From contig NC_081185.1 in assembly GCF_029867415.1 (NCBI RefSeq), positions 36,464,766 through 36,528,765 on the forward strand: a stretch of DNA of 64,000 nucleotides, read 5' to 3'. Within the stretch, counting starts at the first letter, position 1. Each line of letters opens with the position of its first letter. A program made the position numbers and the translations under genes. Under the pieces are notes generated by a model that searched no databases, was not told where the DNA came from, and was given only the letters and a program-made list of their open reading frames with translations. The stretch is from Vicia villosa (Eukaryota; Streptophyta; Magnoliopsida; Fabales; Fabaceae). Below, one piece after another: positions 14,171 to 25,327 of the stretch.

Positions 14171-15036
14171 TGATAAAAATATACAAGAATGGGGGGTTGA
14201 ATTGTGTATGGTGGAATATTATGCCTCTTTAAAAAAAATAGCTTCTGAAACTGAATAAGTTCATAATCAAACCAAGAATAGATAGTAGCGGAAATAGTTA
14301 AAGAACACGCATAATCCTGGTTCCTCTACAACCGAGAGTAGTCCAGACCCCTTGTCGCACAAGATATTTTCCACTATAATCAAAACCTGGTTAGAACCTG
14401 CTTAAGCAAAACAACTTAAGACTTTCTTGCTCAATCAACCTAGAAAGAGACTTCCGCTCAATCAACCTTGCAAGAGACTTCCTTTGCTCAAGAAACCTAG
14501 CAAGAGACATCCACTAAACCTCTAAACAAATAGTTTAGATGAATAGACAACAAAAAGCACTTGATATATAATCAGAGGTGCACAAAGAATACAAGACAAA
14601 TAAAGATTATGTTACTTGAGATTTTTAAGATATACAAAAATAAGAAATCTCAAGAGTATGTGCAATAAACAAATATATATAAAAGCTTAGTGATCATATC
14701 AGTTCTTGTTCTTGTTGTAATATCTTGTTATATTTTTTCTTGAATCTCTAGCCCTTTATGCAGAGGAAGTAAAAGATTCGTTGGAGATGACTTGAACAAG
14801 TTTCTATGCTGATAAGAAGTTTCCAAGAAAGGGACATTGGAGGTTGATATTGTGAAGATCTTCAAGTTCTGAGTAAAAGCTTTATCTATGGTGTCTTTCT
14901 CAAACATGGCGACCATAAGGATGTTAGACAGACTAAAATGGTCATGTCAAAATGCCTTGAGCCTTGCACTAGAAATCCTGGTTGAATTTCTCCATAACTA
15001 GATTTTGCCAAGATAGAACTGCTTAGCACACATAGT
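14171..15036 (-). repeat. 3' portion of the outer Sirevirus-like LTR
   Basis: On the minus strand it carries CTACTCTCGGTTGTAGAGG and ends with a C-rich run (CAACCCCCCATTC) and ...TTTTTATCA, the same R/U5 layout as the LTR at 3109-4356. Non-coding. Confidence 0.55.
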
Positions 15037-15220
15037 TGATAAGTGCCAAAATTTCATTATTTTCACTATTGATTTGTGGCACTTATCGATTCGTTTGTAT
15101 TGTATTCTTTGAATAAATCCCCCACTTTTTGTATAATTATGTATAAATAGGATTTAATCAAGTTTTAATGTATTTGTGTACCGTTTGGTAGTTTTCTATT
15201 CATTTTGTAGGTATTGATGT

Positions 15221-16698
15221 TGTAGCAACCTGCTTAAAAATTTACGTTCAAACGAGAGTCGCCACCCACTTTATTTGGGCAAGTGAGAAACCCTTAAAAA
15301 TTATAAGAGATTTGGGTAAGTAGGTTAATTAGGCAAAGGGAAGGTGTTAGGCACCCCTTGCCTCCCTTGTACTCAAGGGGACCCATTTAGCCTTTAGGTT
15401 TTTATAAAAAAGGTTTTTATAATTGTCGACTAATAGATTTTAAAAAAAGGTAGACCTTTGGCCAGGGGGCAAAACCTTAAAGGTTTTGATAGAGCCATTG
15501 TCAGTTCGAGACAACAATGACTATAGGCCAAAGACCATGTATGGAAAAGAGGGCAAAACCTCAAAGGTTTTGATAAGGCCATTAAAAGGCAAAACCTCAA
15601 AGGTTTTGATAAGGTCATTGTCAGATCGAGACGACAATGACCATGGCTAAACCAAAATACGTGTATAGTATATAAAAATACGGCCTCAATGCATCATTGG
15701 CCAAAAAACCTTTAAAAGATAAAAAAACGTTAAAATTCAACAGAAACCTCAGATGTTCATCATTGGCCAAAACAAAGATTTTTAAAAGGGGGGCCTCATA
15801 TTAAATCATTGGCCAAAAGTTTTAAAAAAAAGTTTTAAGAGAGGGAGACCTCATAGATTAATCATCGGCCAAAAATGTTTGAGTTTGTGATTGAGTTTGA
15901 ATGATTTGAAATCGTGTTTGAGTGGTTTGAAAATTACGTTTGAAAGGCGAAAGGGTTTGTCGGCTCTTGTCAGTTAATCGACAATGGCGGATTAGGGATG
16001 TTCAAGACAAACCCTCAAAGGGAGAAGAGAAAAAGTGTAGAAGACAAGTACGTGAAATTGAAAAAAAAAAACCTCAATAGGATTGTCAAACGTCCTATTT
16101 ATAATGTTAGAAATTAGGTTAAAAATCCCAAAAGGGAAATAACCCAATAAAAAAAGCCCAAAAAACTATCTTGGTCATCAAGATTACGAACCTGGACATA
16201 ATTGTGTCCAGGTACAAAGGGTTTAAGAAAAAAGCCAAAAAAATAACCAAAGTGCACCAAGCAAGATTCGAACCCGTAACCTTTTGTTTGCAAGCCTTGC
16301 TTCCTTACCAATTGTGCTATCTTATTTATTTGAAATAAAAAGTCAATTGAAAGTGTATGAAGCATAGGCAAATATTTTCTATTTATTAAAATATAAATAG
16401 TTTAAGAGTAAACTATTATACTTTTAATAATTATAAAATCCAAAATATTGTAAATAAACCAGGAAATTTTATAAAACCCAAGTTTAAAAATAATTTTGAA
16501 TTTTGAAATTGGGCCTTATATTTTATGAATAATAAGCCCAATTAAATACACCCCTTTATGTAATGTATACCCCCATCTTTAATTGAAAAAATGGTTTATA
16601 AAAGAATGGGTTTAACAATAGAGATGTTAAACCCCATGACCCTTATTTTAATACCCCTGATGACGTAGATTTGATTGGACAAATTTTGGGGTATGACA
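15221..16698 (-). repeat. Ogre-like 3' LTR (1.48 kb)
   Basis: On the minus strand it starts TGTCATACCCCAAAATTTG at 16698 and ends ...GGTTGCTACA at 15221. The junction just upstream (16699-16711, minus GAACAGGGGCAGC) is a polypurine tract, identifying it as the 3' LTR. It contains short internal repeats of a GGCAAAACCTCAAAGGTTTT word (15470-15620) and a tRNA-like segment. Confidence 0.65.
16252..16322 (-). pseudogene. tRNA-like sequence inside the LTR
   Basis: The minus strand shows an A-box-like AGCACAATTGGTAAGG and a B-box GGGTTCGAATC at tRNA-like spacing, ending GGTGCAC. The anticodon arm and acceptor stem do not pair well, so I treat it as a degenerate tRNA-derived segment, not a functional tRNA gene. 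Confidence 0.45.
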
Positions 16699-17414
16699 GC
16701 TGCCCCTGTTCAATCTTCTTAAACCTGAAGAGTCAGATAGGCACGTCTGCCTATCGTGATCTAAAGGTAGAAGATGATTGAACATTGAAATGCCTTAAAA
16801 TTTGCATGCGATTGGGAAGAAATTCCGTGGGAGATGGGCTTAAAGATTCCATCCAAGGTAAATACCCCTTCTTTTAGAATGTGAAGCAGATGCTCTTTTT
16901 TTTTTTTGGAAGGAACCACATGTTTTGGTTGTAGCATGGCCTGAAAAGGCAACCTTAATTTTATGCAATGTCATGATGCATGTGATGTATGATGCAGTGA
17001 GCTTCTCAAAATAAATGAGGGCTATGTATGAATATGCATTATGTATGAATGAGGTATGCAATTGAATGATGCATGACTGTTAGTTATGTTAGTTGAAGTA
17101 TGTTAGTAAATTTGGAAAAGAAAAATACAACCCTTGCTTGTTATTGATGAAGTTTTGGAGAACATCGCTGCCGAGGGACTAACGTGATAAACTCAATTGA
17201 GGAACCCTTTGAAAAACCTTGTTGTAAAACCCTTTGTATTTTCGAAGAAGATCACTGCCGAGGGACTAACGTGAATTACCCGATTGAAGAACCCTTTGTA
17301 AAAATCCTTTGTAAAACCCTTTGTAATTTGTGAAAACCCTTTGTAATTTGTGAAACCCCACTTACTATAGTTCTAGTAAGTTCTCGTAGTTTGTGTAACA
17401 CCAAAAAAGATCAC

Positions 17415-18515
17415 TTCCTATAGTTCTAGCAAGTTCACCTGCACCAATAGGATCACTTGTCCTGGTTCGGACAAATTTACCTGCACCAATAGGATCCCTT
17501 GTCCTGGTTCAGACAAGTTCACCTGCACCAATATGAGTCATTTTCCCTGGTTCGGACAAATTTACCTGCACCAATAGGATCCCTTGCACTAGTTCTGACA
17601 AGTTCACCTGCTCCAATAAGAGTCACTTGCCCTGGTTCGAACAAGTTTACCTGCACCAATAGGATCCCTCGCCCGGGTTCGGACAAGTTCACCTGCACCA
17701 ATAGGATCCCTTGCCCTGGTTCGGACAAGTTCACCTGCACCAATAGGGTCCCTCGCCCGGGTTCGGACGAGTTCATCTGCACCAATAGGAGTCGCTTTCC
17801 CTGGTTCAGACAAGTTCACCTGCACCAATAGGATCCCTCGCCCGGGTTCGGACGAGTTCACCTGCACCAATAGGAGTCGCTTGCCCTTGTTCGGACAAGT
17901 TTACCTGCACCAATAGGAGTCACTTGCCCTTGTTCGGACAAGCTTACCTGCACCAATAGGAGTCACTTGCCCTGGTTCGGACAAGCTTACCTGCACCAAT
18001 AGGAGTCACTTTCCCTGGTTCGGACAAGCTTACGTGCACCAATAGGAGTCACTTGCCCTGGTTCGGACAAGCTTACCTGCACCAATAGGAGTCACTTGCC
18101 CTGGTTCGGACAAGCTTACCTGCACCAATAGGAGTCACTTTCCCTGGTTCGGACAAGCTTACCTGCACCAATAGGAGTCACTTGCCCTGGTTCGGACAAG
18201 CTTACCTGCACCAATAGGAGTCACTTGCCCTGGTTCGGACAAGCTTACCTGCACCAATAGGAGTCACTTGCCCTTGTTCGGACAAGCTTACCTGCACTAA
18301 TAGGAGTCACTTGCCCTTGTTCGGACAAGCTTACCTACACCAATAGGAGTCACTTGCCCTTGTTCGGACAAGCTTACCTGCACCAATAGGAGTCACTTGC
18401 CCTTGTTCGGACAAGCTTACCTGCACCAATAGGAGTCACTTGCCCTTGTTCGGACAAGCTTACCTGCACCAATAGGAGTCAATTAACCTTGTTCGGGCAA
18501 GCTTACCTGCATGAA
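17415..18515. repeat. Tandem repeat, about 43-45-bp unit, about 24 copies
   Basis: Units of the form CCTGCACCAATAGGAGTCAC, then TTGCCCTGGTTCGGACAAG, repeat for 1.1 kb with variants (GGATCCCT versus GGAGTCAC; AAGTTCACC versus AAGCTTACC). The left units are more varied and the right units more uniform. It produces long open frames in several frames that are artefacts. It lies in the 3' untranslated region of the Ogre-like element. Confidence 0.9.
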
Positions 18516-18593
18516 AAAGATTCACTTGCTATAGCGCTAGCAAGTTTATCCGCATAAAGTCCTTGACGGTATCCTGTAGATGTATGAAGATGA

Positions 18594-18785
18594 TGCTCGC
18601 GACTCGAGGGTCGGAAAGAAAACAATATGTTTAGAAACTCACGATTTGAGGGTCTGGCATTCACGACTCGAGGGTCGGAAAACAAACCAATCACAACACG
18701 AGGGTTGGAAACTCACGACTCGAGGGTCGAAAAACAAACCAATCACAACACGAGGGTTGGAAACTCATGACTCGAGGGACGGAAA
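18594..18785. repeat. Short tandem repeat (ACTCGAGGGTCGGAAA units)
   Basis: Five to six imperfect copies of a roughly 28-56-bp unit containing ACTCACGACTCGAGGGTCGG and ACACGAGGGTTGGAAA. Same element as the neighbouring arrays. Confidence 0.8.
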
Positions 18786-19009
18786 CTGGGCTTTGATAGT
18801 ATGTGAATGCACTAGATGATATGTATATGCCAATGCGTATGTATGTATGCTGATGCAATCCCGAGAATTTTATCTCCTTAAGCCCCTTGAACCTGTTTAA
18901 ACCATATTTGCACCTATGTCACGGCTATGCTTATGACGGCTTGGTAATAATTTATGTATGTGGATAATGCTTATGCTTATGTATATGTTGATTGATGTAA
19001 CGAGTGGAA

Positions 19010-19415
19010 CGAAATAATGTCTTCTATAAGACTACCTGAAAAGGTTTCTAGAATGGATGTGAAAATTTGTCTTAAAGAAGACTTCCTGAAGAGGTTCTTA
19101 GAAAGGATAAAATTTGTCTTAAAGAAGACTACCTGAAAAGGTTTTTTTTAGCAAAGGATAAGGAATGTCTTAAAGAAGACTACCTGGAAAGGCTGAAAGA
19201 TGTCTTAAAAAGACTACCTAAAAAGGTTCTTGGAAATGACAATAAATGTCTTATAAAAGACTACCTAGAAAGGTTCTTAGAAAAATAATGTCTTAAAGAA
19301 GACTACCTGGAGAGGTTCCTGGAAAGGATGACAATTTGTCTTAGATAAGACTGTCTAAAGAGGTTCCTAGAAAGGATCGTAAGAATTGTCCTAAAGAAGA
19401 CTACCTAAAAAAAGG
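19010..19415. repeat. Tandem repeat, about 45-60-bp unit, about 8 copies
   Basis: Imperfect copies of TGTCTTAAAGAAGACTACCT followed by GAAAAGGTTCTTAGAAAGGA. Third repeat block of the Ogre-like 3' tail. Confidence 0.8.
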
Positions 19416-20207
19416 TGTGGTGTAATGTATCAACCAATGTGTGTAATGCATTATTTATATGTATTTGCATGATGCTCCAATGATAGGTTGTTGATAACCA
19501 AAGCGTATATAACTTGCTAATGTTGGATGGTTTGTTTGATAAGGTGGGGTGTGATGCTAGCGCGACTTCCCAATCCCTGTTTTTTTGAATTTTGAAGATC
19601 ATAGTTAGGAGAAAGATTTGTTCGATGTTGTAAAGTGTGAGAACGCCTTTTCCTTATGTTGTGCGCCTTGCCCCAGTTTGGCCCTTTGAATTACTCCACG
19701 CCTTTGAATTTTCGGAGTCCTCCATGTCTTTCACCTTTTGCAATTCGCACCTTTAACCTTTCCGAGATTCTCCACACCTTTAACCTTTTGAGGTTCTCCA
19801 CACTTTTAACCTTTTGAATTGTTTACCTTATAGATTTGATATCCAATGCCCCAATGTTTAGTGGAAAAGATGCCTATGATCTCCAAGCCATGAAGGAAGT
19901 TCCCCGAGAAATAACCTTGTCATATGCTTCGACGTTTAGATTGAAGGGTATGCCCTTGATCTCCAGGATATGGAGGGCTATCCATAGTGTTCTATCCTTT
20001 TGAATTTGAATTCGTCCCGTGTTTGACATGCCCCTGGTTGTTATTTCTTTGAGATGTGACCCAAGTCGATTGAACCTTTAGGATGAATGCCCCTAGTTAA
20101 TAGGATCCTTGATCGCATGCCCCTGTAATCCTTGAAATTTTGCCCCTGTTTAGGAGAACCCTCTGGATGTGGTTCCCCCATTCCAGAGTCTTTATAAGTA
20201 TACTCTT

Positions 20208-20299
20208 GTTGGTGAATGTTGGCTAAACATGTTGATCTCGGATTAGCTCTTTAATTACAAATCTTCTCTTTTCAACTTGCGTATCCAATATTCACCAAC
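20208..20299. repeat. Short imperfect inverted repeat (foldback)
   Basis: GTTGGTGAATGTTGG (20208-20222) is matched in inverted orientation by CCAATATTCACCAAC (20285-20299), 14 of 15 positions. It sits near the uncertain junction between Ogre-like tail and Athila-like sequence. Confidence 0.5.
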
Positions 20300-22184
20300 T
20301 TTCTCTTTTTGTATGATAATAGTTGTATGTGTTCATACTTGTACATTTATGTTTTCTTTTATGTTTGTGTAATTGTTGTATATATTTGTATCCATAACGT
20401 TTGTTAAGTGTGTGGTTAGGACACTTTTTTAGGTTTGCGCGGTGAGACCTCACCATGGCATGACGAGAGGAAGCTATTTGCTAAACACCGAAACAATAAA
20501 GGCGTCGAGCTAATGACATAAAACAAGTGCTTGTTGGGAGACACCCAAAGGTTTTGACTTTTGTAAATTCTGTTAGTTGTGTAAAATGAGATGTGTAGGT
20601 GTTAAGTGGAGGCTACACCAGTTGTGAAGTCTTCTGGATTGGTTTATGTTTTTCTAGTGTAGCACTAACCGTGCTTAGCGCGCTCTGCTATGTTCAGCCT
20701 GTGACTTTTATTGTATGTCACTTGGCTCCCCTCATTTTTCTCGCTTACACCTAGGCTCTTTAGTAGTAATCAATAGTAATATGTTTAATTCTTTTTGTCA
20801 TTTATTGGACTCAAATTTTGGCCCGATCGCTTGAAGTAGCATTTGGTGATTCTCCGAATTTAATTATTTCAACATGCCAATTGTATGGTAATTATATTGT
20901 TCAAAGTTGTACGTGCAAGGTACTCGTTTATCTCTAATTATATTGTTCAAAGTTTTACTTGTCATTTGTACATTTTTCATGTCATTCATTCTTTCTGCAT
21001 TACTTGTTCATGATTGAATCACTTTAGTCCCTTTTTCCACCTTTTGTGAGGAAGCTTTCCGTTGTTCATATATGTAGGAGACCAACAATTCTTGTTTTAA
21101 CTGGATATTATTATGTTGAATCTTTTGTTTGTATTGATTTTGTGAAAGTATGAAAGTGATCAAGGAATTTGTTTGATTTTGAGCACAACAACCCTAGCCA
21201 AATAGTCAATTCACCTTGTGAGTGTGTGATTTTTTGTATCCCTTTTGAGCCTTTTTATCAATGTACATGTTGTTTTTGTTAAATGCTTACTTATAAGTGT
21301 TCGGTTTTCAATTTTTGCATGGAAATTGATTCTTTGTTTTCTTGAACCCTCAACCTTGTGTTGATGTATGAGTTTTCACCTTGCCTTAGAAAGAAGGGAG
21401 CATTCACACATTAATGTTGGTTGAATTCAAGTTAGGGAGAGATTGGTTACTTGCTTATCTGGTTGGTTACTTTGAGGTTGAGAAAAGAAACGAAAAGAAA
21501 AAGAAGAAAAAAGAGAAAAGAAAAAAAGAGTATGGAATAAAAGTGTGCAATAAGTATTGTGATTGGTGTGAAACTCGGAACGAAAGAAGAAGTTGATTCA
21601 AATTCCATTGTTTGAAACTTTGTGAAAGTAATTACTCCCTTAGGTTTAAGCAATTTTTTGTTTTGATTAGCTTTAGAACTTATCCCTTGTTTGTTAACCA
21701 AGCCACATTACAACCTTGAAAAGCTCTTGTGATTCTTACTTTTGTAGTTTCAATATGATTTTTAGATGAATGCTTATTTTGTCTATTGTTTGCAAGATTG
21801 TTGAATGAGTGAAAATACCTCATTTTTTTGTGTTCTTCATCTATTGTTTGCATAATTTTGTCGGTGTTGCAGAAATGGACATTGATGTGAGGGATATGTG
21901 GTGATTCTAATGAGTATTATAGATTGAGTGCGGCAGAGTGATAAATCTAAGTTTGTGAGGGGTAGTTTAGATTCAAACCAAATAATTTGTTCTCTATCAA
22001 GAATGTATGTATTTTCTGTTTATAGTTTAAATCCTGCATTTACCGTTTTAACCCATTTAACCCGAGCTCGAAAACTTAGAAATTGTTGAATGGCATTCTA
22101 CACCACTCTCTGTGGACATGATAAATTCCCAGATAAATATTCCAAAGCTTTTGTTGCTTGCCGTTATTCGGCTTCAACAATAGT

Positions 22185-22453
22185 ACGTACCAGAGGTGCA
22201 TTATCATGATTTCTAGGTCACCTAAATTTGAGTTGTCATCAGAAGTTGAGATTCCAAGAGCAGAGTTATCAGATTTTGATCCTGCAGAATATGAGATATT
22301 TTCTTCTCTTTATAAGCTATTTAACAGGGTTAGAACCAAGTTAATTTAGGCTTATGATCTTGAACACTTGAACAAATGTTAGTATGCCCTATTGTTCCTT
22401 AAATACTTTGTTATCATCAAATCCCAAGGAGTATGAACATATTTTTTCCAACA
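22185..22453 (-). repeat. 5' portion of the outer Sirevirus-like LTR
   Basis: The minus strand begins TGTTGGAAAAAATATG at 22453; ends at the ATAGT duplication. Continues at 15036. Confidence 0.6.
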
Positions 22454-22467
22454 ATCTCCCCCTTTTT
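22454..22467 (-). promoter_or_regulatory. Polypurine tract of the outer Sirevirus-like element
   Basis: The minus strand reads AAAAAGGGGGAGAT immediately before the LTR start, the standard second-strand priming site. Confidence 0.6.
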
Positions 22468-22776
22468 GATGATGACAAATAAATGTATTTGAGAACAATG
22501 GTTGGTCAGTTTAACTAACTTGACAACATCATAGTCTGAGGTTTGTAAGCTCCCCTGAGTCTAATAGACCAAAGATTGAGTTTTGTAAGCTCCCCCTAAG
22601 TCATATCCAAGTTATTTAAACTTGTTTTGATTAACAAATTAATAAATAAAATTAAGCACATAACATAATATATGGGTTCATGTGCTAATAAAAACATCTA
22701 AAAGTGTTTTTATTGTTCTCTTTACATACTCTCATTTTCTCTCCCTTTTGTCATCAATAAAAAATAATAAATGAAA

Positions 22777-22778
<2 letters not shown>

Positions 22779-22869
<91 letters not shown>
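22779..22869. repeat. Compound microsatellite (AT)n(AG)n
   Basis: About 44 bp of AT followed directly by about 47 bp of AG repeats. Confidence 0.95.
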
Positions 22870-22873
<4 letters not shown>

Positions 22874-22919
22874 CTGAAAGATACGATAATTAAAGAAAAA
22901 GTTAAAAAAAGATAATGGA

Positions 22920-23316
22920 AAATAAGGTTCTAGATCCTAATCTTAGGGTTTCTTCGGAATCTCCATAATAGTCTTTAGATCAGAGCACATTTCCTCTTGC
23001 TTAGCAGCCATAGAACTCTGTTGAGCATCCACCGTATCTCTATGATCTGAAAGATTGGATATCTGAGATCTCATCTTGAATCTGAGTGACCATATGCACT
23101 TGAGAATTTTCTATAAAAGCTAATATAGCCTCAAGATGAATCCTCGTCTGACTTGCTGAAGCAACAACTTCGATGAGAAACTCTTCAAATTCTATATGAC
23201 AGAGTCAATAGAGAGTTTGAAATCAACCAACCTTGTAGAATAGGCTACAATATTCGAGGTACAAATTCTATCAAAGATAAGTCATTTGACCTTGTTATAG
23301 AATTCATCTCTGAATT
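22920..23316 (-). pseudogene. 3' ORF remnant of the outer Sirevirus-like element (C-terminal side)
   Basis: Minus-strand sequence interrupted by stops, lying between the microsatellite and the nested element at 23317. It reads on from 30178-31327 when that element is removed at its GAATT duplication. I infer it is the tail of the extra 3' ORF found in Sireviruses. No intact frame. Confidence 0.35.
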
Positions 23317-24223
23317 TGAAGGTGTTTGCATGTTGGCTGCATTATTGGTAAAACATGCCTGGTTGATTGTGTATGTGCAGGTTGCATATTTGTGTGGAGC
23401 TAATATACGTTTTGTAGTGAATGTCATGATCTATGTCATGACATCCGTGTGTGACAACAAGAGCTGTTATTGTTTATTAATTGTGTTTCCTGATTTATCC
23501 CTTTTATTAGTTTAGGAAACTTTTTATTGAGTGCTGCAAATTTCGTTAAGAATATCCTACTGACAGCACATTGTGTAACAGACAGTTAGCGTGTGAATTA
23601 GGTTAACTTTGTTAACCTTAATGTGTTTCTTAAAAAGCCCAAGGCCCAAGACTGCATATAAAAAGACCTGCAATCCTAATTTGGAATGCAGACAGAAGAT
23701 TGTGTATTGTGAAGAACTGTTGTTCTGTAACTGTCTCGTGTGATCCACGCTATTATCTTTGATGATTGTGTTGGAATTAGTTTGTGTTTTTGTTATGTCA
23801 CTCTAAGGTTTTAAGCACGAGTGTGTGTCTCTTGATTGAAGCTTTTAAGCAGATCAAGGTGTGTTTTTGAAGTGTGTATTCTATCTGTAATTGTTTATTG
23901 TTTATGTGTAATCACTGTTGTGATTGAGGGGGAGTGGAATGGAGATATTCCATATCTAGGTAGAACCTAGGTAGAAGGGTCATTGGGTAGTGATTAAGTG
24001 AGAAGTTGTAAACGAAGGAGCTTAGCTTTGAATTGATACTACTGATAGTGGACTTCATCCTTGGCTTGGTAGCCGCCAGAGTAGGTTGTTTGAACCGAAC
24101 TGGGTAAACAATTCTGTGTGTTCTTTACTGTTTTATGTTGTTTTGTTATTATTGTTTGTGCTGCATAATTATGGATGTCATAACATCCATTTTGACATCG
24201 TGCGTGTGTTACTAGAATTTTCA
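23317..24223 (+). repeat. 5' LTR of the Sirevirus-like element
   Basis: Starts TGAAGGTGTTTGCATG, ends ...CTAGAATTTTCA. A TATA-like TATAAAAAG is at about 23657-23665; the 3' LTR has AAATAAAAAG there, one visible difference between the copies. Confidence 0.85.
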
Positions 24224-24225
24224 AT

Positions 24226-24240
24226 TGGCATCAGAGCAGG
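24226..24240 (+). promoter_or_regulatory. Primer-binding site (initiator tRNA-Met type)
   Basis: TGGCATCAGAGCAGG two bases after the 5' LTR; close to the TGGTATCAGAGC core used by plant copia elements. Confidence 0.7.
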
Positions 24241-24294
24241 CACCCTACCTGTTTACATCTGGGTGAGATCTAGGGATAACAAAATTCTGGTACT

Positions 24295-25317
24295 ATGGAG
24301 AAGGAACTGTTAGTGTTTGGAAATATACCACCTATCTCGGATGGCTCTAACTATGACTACTGGAAACCTCGTATGGTAGCAGTCATTAAGTCAGTGGACA
24401 GCAAGGCCTAGAGAGCTGTTGAAAGTGGATGGAAACATCCTGAGAAAATTCTGGAAGATGGGACCACTGTTCTAATTCCTGAAACTCAATGGAGCAAATC
24501 TGAAGAAGATTTAGCGTTGGGAAATTCCAAGGCCCTAAGTGCACGGTTCAATGGTATTGACAAAAACATCTTCAGACTTGTACAACACTGTGAGATGGCT
24601 AAAGAAGCTTGGGATATTCTCAAAACAACACATGAAGGCACGTCCAAGGTAAAGATGTCGAGACTTTAAATACTTACCACTAAGTTTGAAAATCTCAAGA
24701 TGAAAGAGGATGAAACCATTTATGAGTTTTACATGAATGTCCGCAAGATTTCAAACAACTCTGCAGCCTTAGGTGAGAAAATGACTGAAGAAAAACTGGT
24801 AAGGAAGATCCTCAGATCACTGCCTAAGCAATTTGATATGAAGGTAACTGCCATAGAGGAAGCTCAAGACATCAGCAACATGAAGCTGGACGAACTTCTT
24901 GGTTCTCTCCAAACCTTTGAGTCAAGCATCTGTGAGCCTGTTGAAAAGAAGAGCAAAAGCATTGCGTTTGTCACCAACACAGGTGATAATTCAAAAGAAA
25001 GCAATGGTGTAAGTGATGAGAATTTATCCGATGCTATAGCTATAGCCATGCTTGGAAAGCAATTCAACAGACTTATTAAAAGGGTTGATCAGAAGTCTAG
25101 ACCCAATGTCAAGAACACTTCCTATGACATCAGTCATACATATGACTCAAGAAAAAGGTTCAAAGATGAGGAGAAACCCTATCTAGGGAAAGGGGTTCAA
25201 TGTCATGGATGTGAAGGATTCGGACACATTAGAGCTGAATGTCCTACCTACCACAAGGAGCAAAAGAAAGGACTGACTGTTACTTGGTCTGACGAAGACT
25301 CAGATTCAGAAAAGTAA
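24295..25317 (+). pseudogene. Sirevirus gag, two premature stops
   Basis: The frame begins MEKELLVFGN at 24295, followed by an ISDGSNYDYWKPRM segment typical of copia Gag, and runs 340 codons to TAA at 25317. TAG at 24409-24411 and TAA at 24667-24669 interrupt it; the downstream 205 codons (from the ATG at 24700) are open. That part has the Gag UBN2-like region and a CCHC zinc knuckle, CHGCEGFGHIRAEC, near the C-terminus. In related Gags the first stop position is normally Trp and the second Gln, so both look like transition mutations (inference from family memory). The product would have been the capsid-forming protein of the cytoplasmic virus-like particle. Confidence 0.8.
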
Positions 25318-25327
25318 ACTGCAAAGC

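Larger units (their letters stand above)
15221..20200 (-). mobile_element. 3' end of an Ogre-like Ty3/gypsy element (truncated)
   Basis: Inserted in the Athila-like element after 15220. It comprises a 3' LTR (15221-16698), a polypurine tract and a long untranslated tail with three tandem-repeat blocks up to about 20200. No coding region, 5' LTR or PBS is seen. The right boundary (about 20200-20420) is uncertain. Confidence 0.55.
15037..22179. mobile_element. Athila/Cyclops-like Ty3/gypsy insertion (solo LTR or internally deleted element) with nested Ogre-like fragment
   Basis: Starts TGATAAGTGCC at 15037 and ends ...CTTCAACA at 22179. Five-base duplications ATAGT lie at 15032-15036 and 22180-22184, and the host LTR reads through when it is removed. 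The right part holds the block GCGTCGAGCTAATGAC...AAACAAGTGCTTGTTGGGAG (about 20502-20540), which I associate with Athila-class elements. Only one copy of the terminal TGATAAGTGCC is present, so it is not an LTR pair. Lineage is a judgement; the boundaries are firm. Confidence 0.6.

Noticed and set aside
16252..16322. Functional tRNA gene
   Set aside because: A- and B-box-like elements exist but acceptor and anticodon stems do not pair convincingly.
17499..17870. Open frames of 88-110 codons with repeated GSDKFTCTNR-like peptides
   Set aside because: They are produced by the 44-bp tandem repeat and occur in several frames and both strands; no start context or family.
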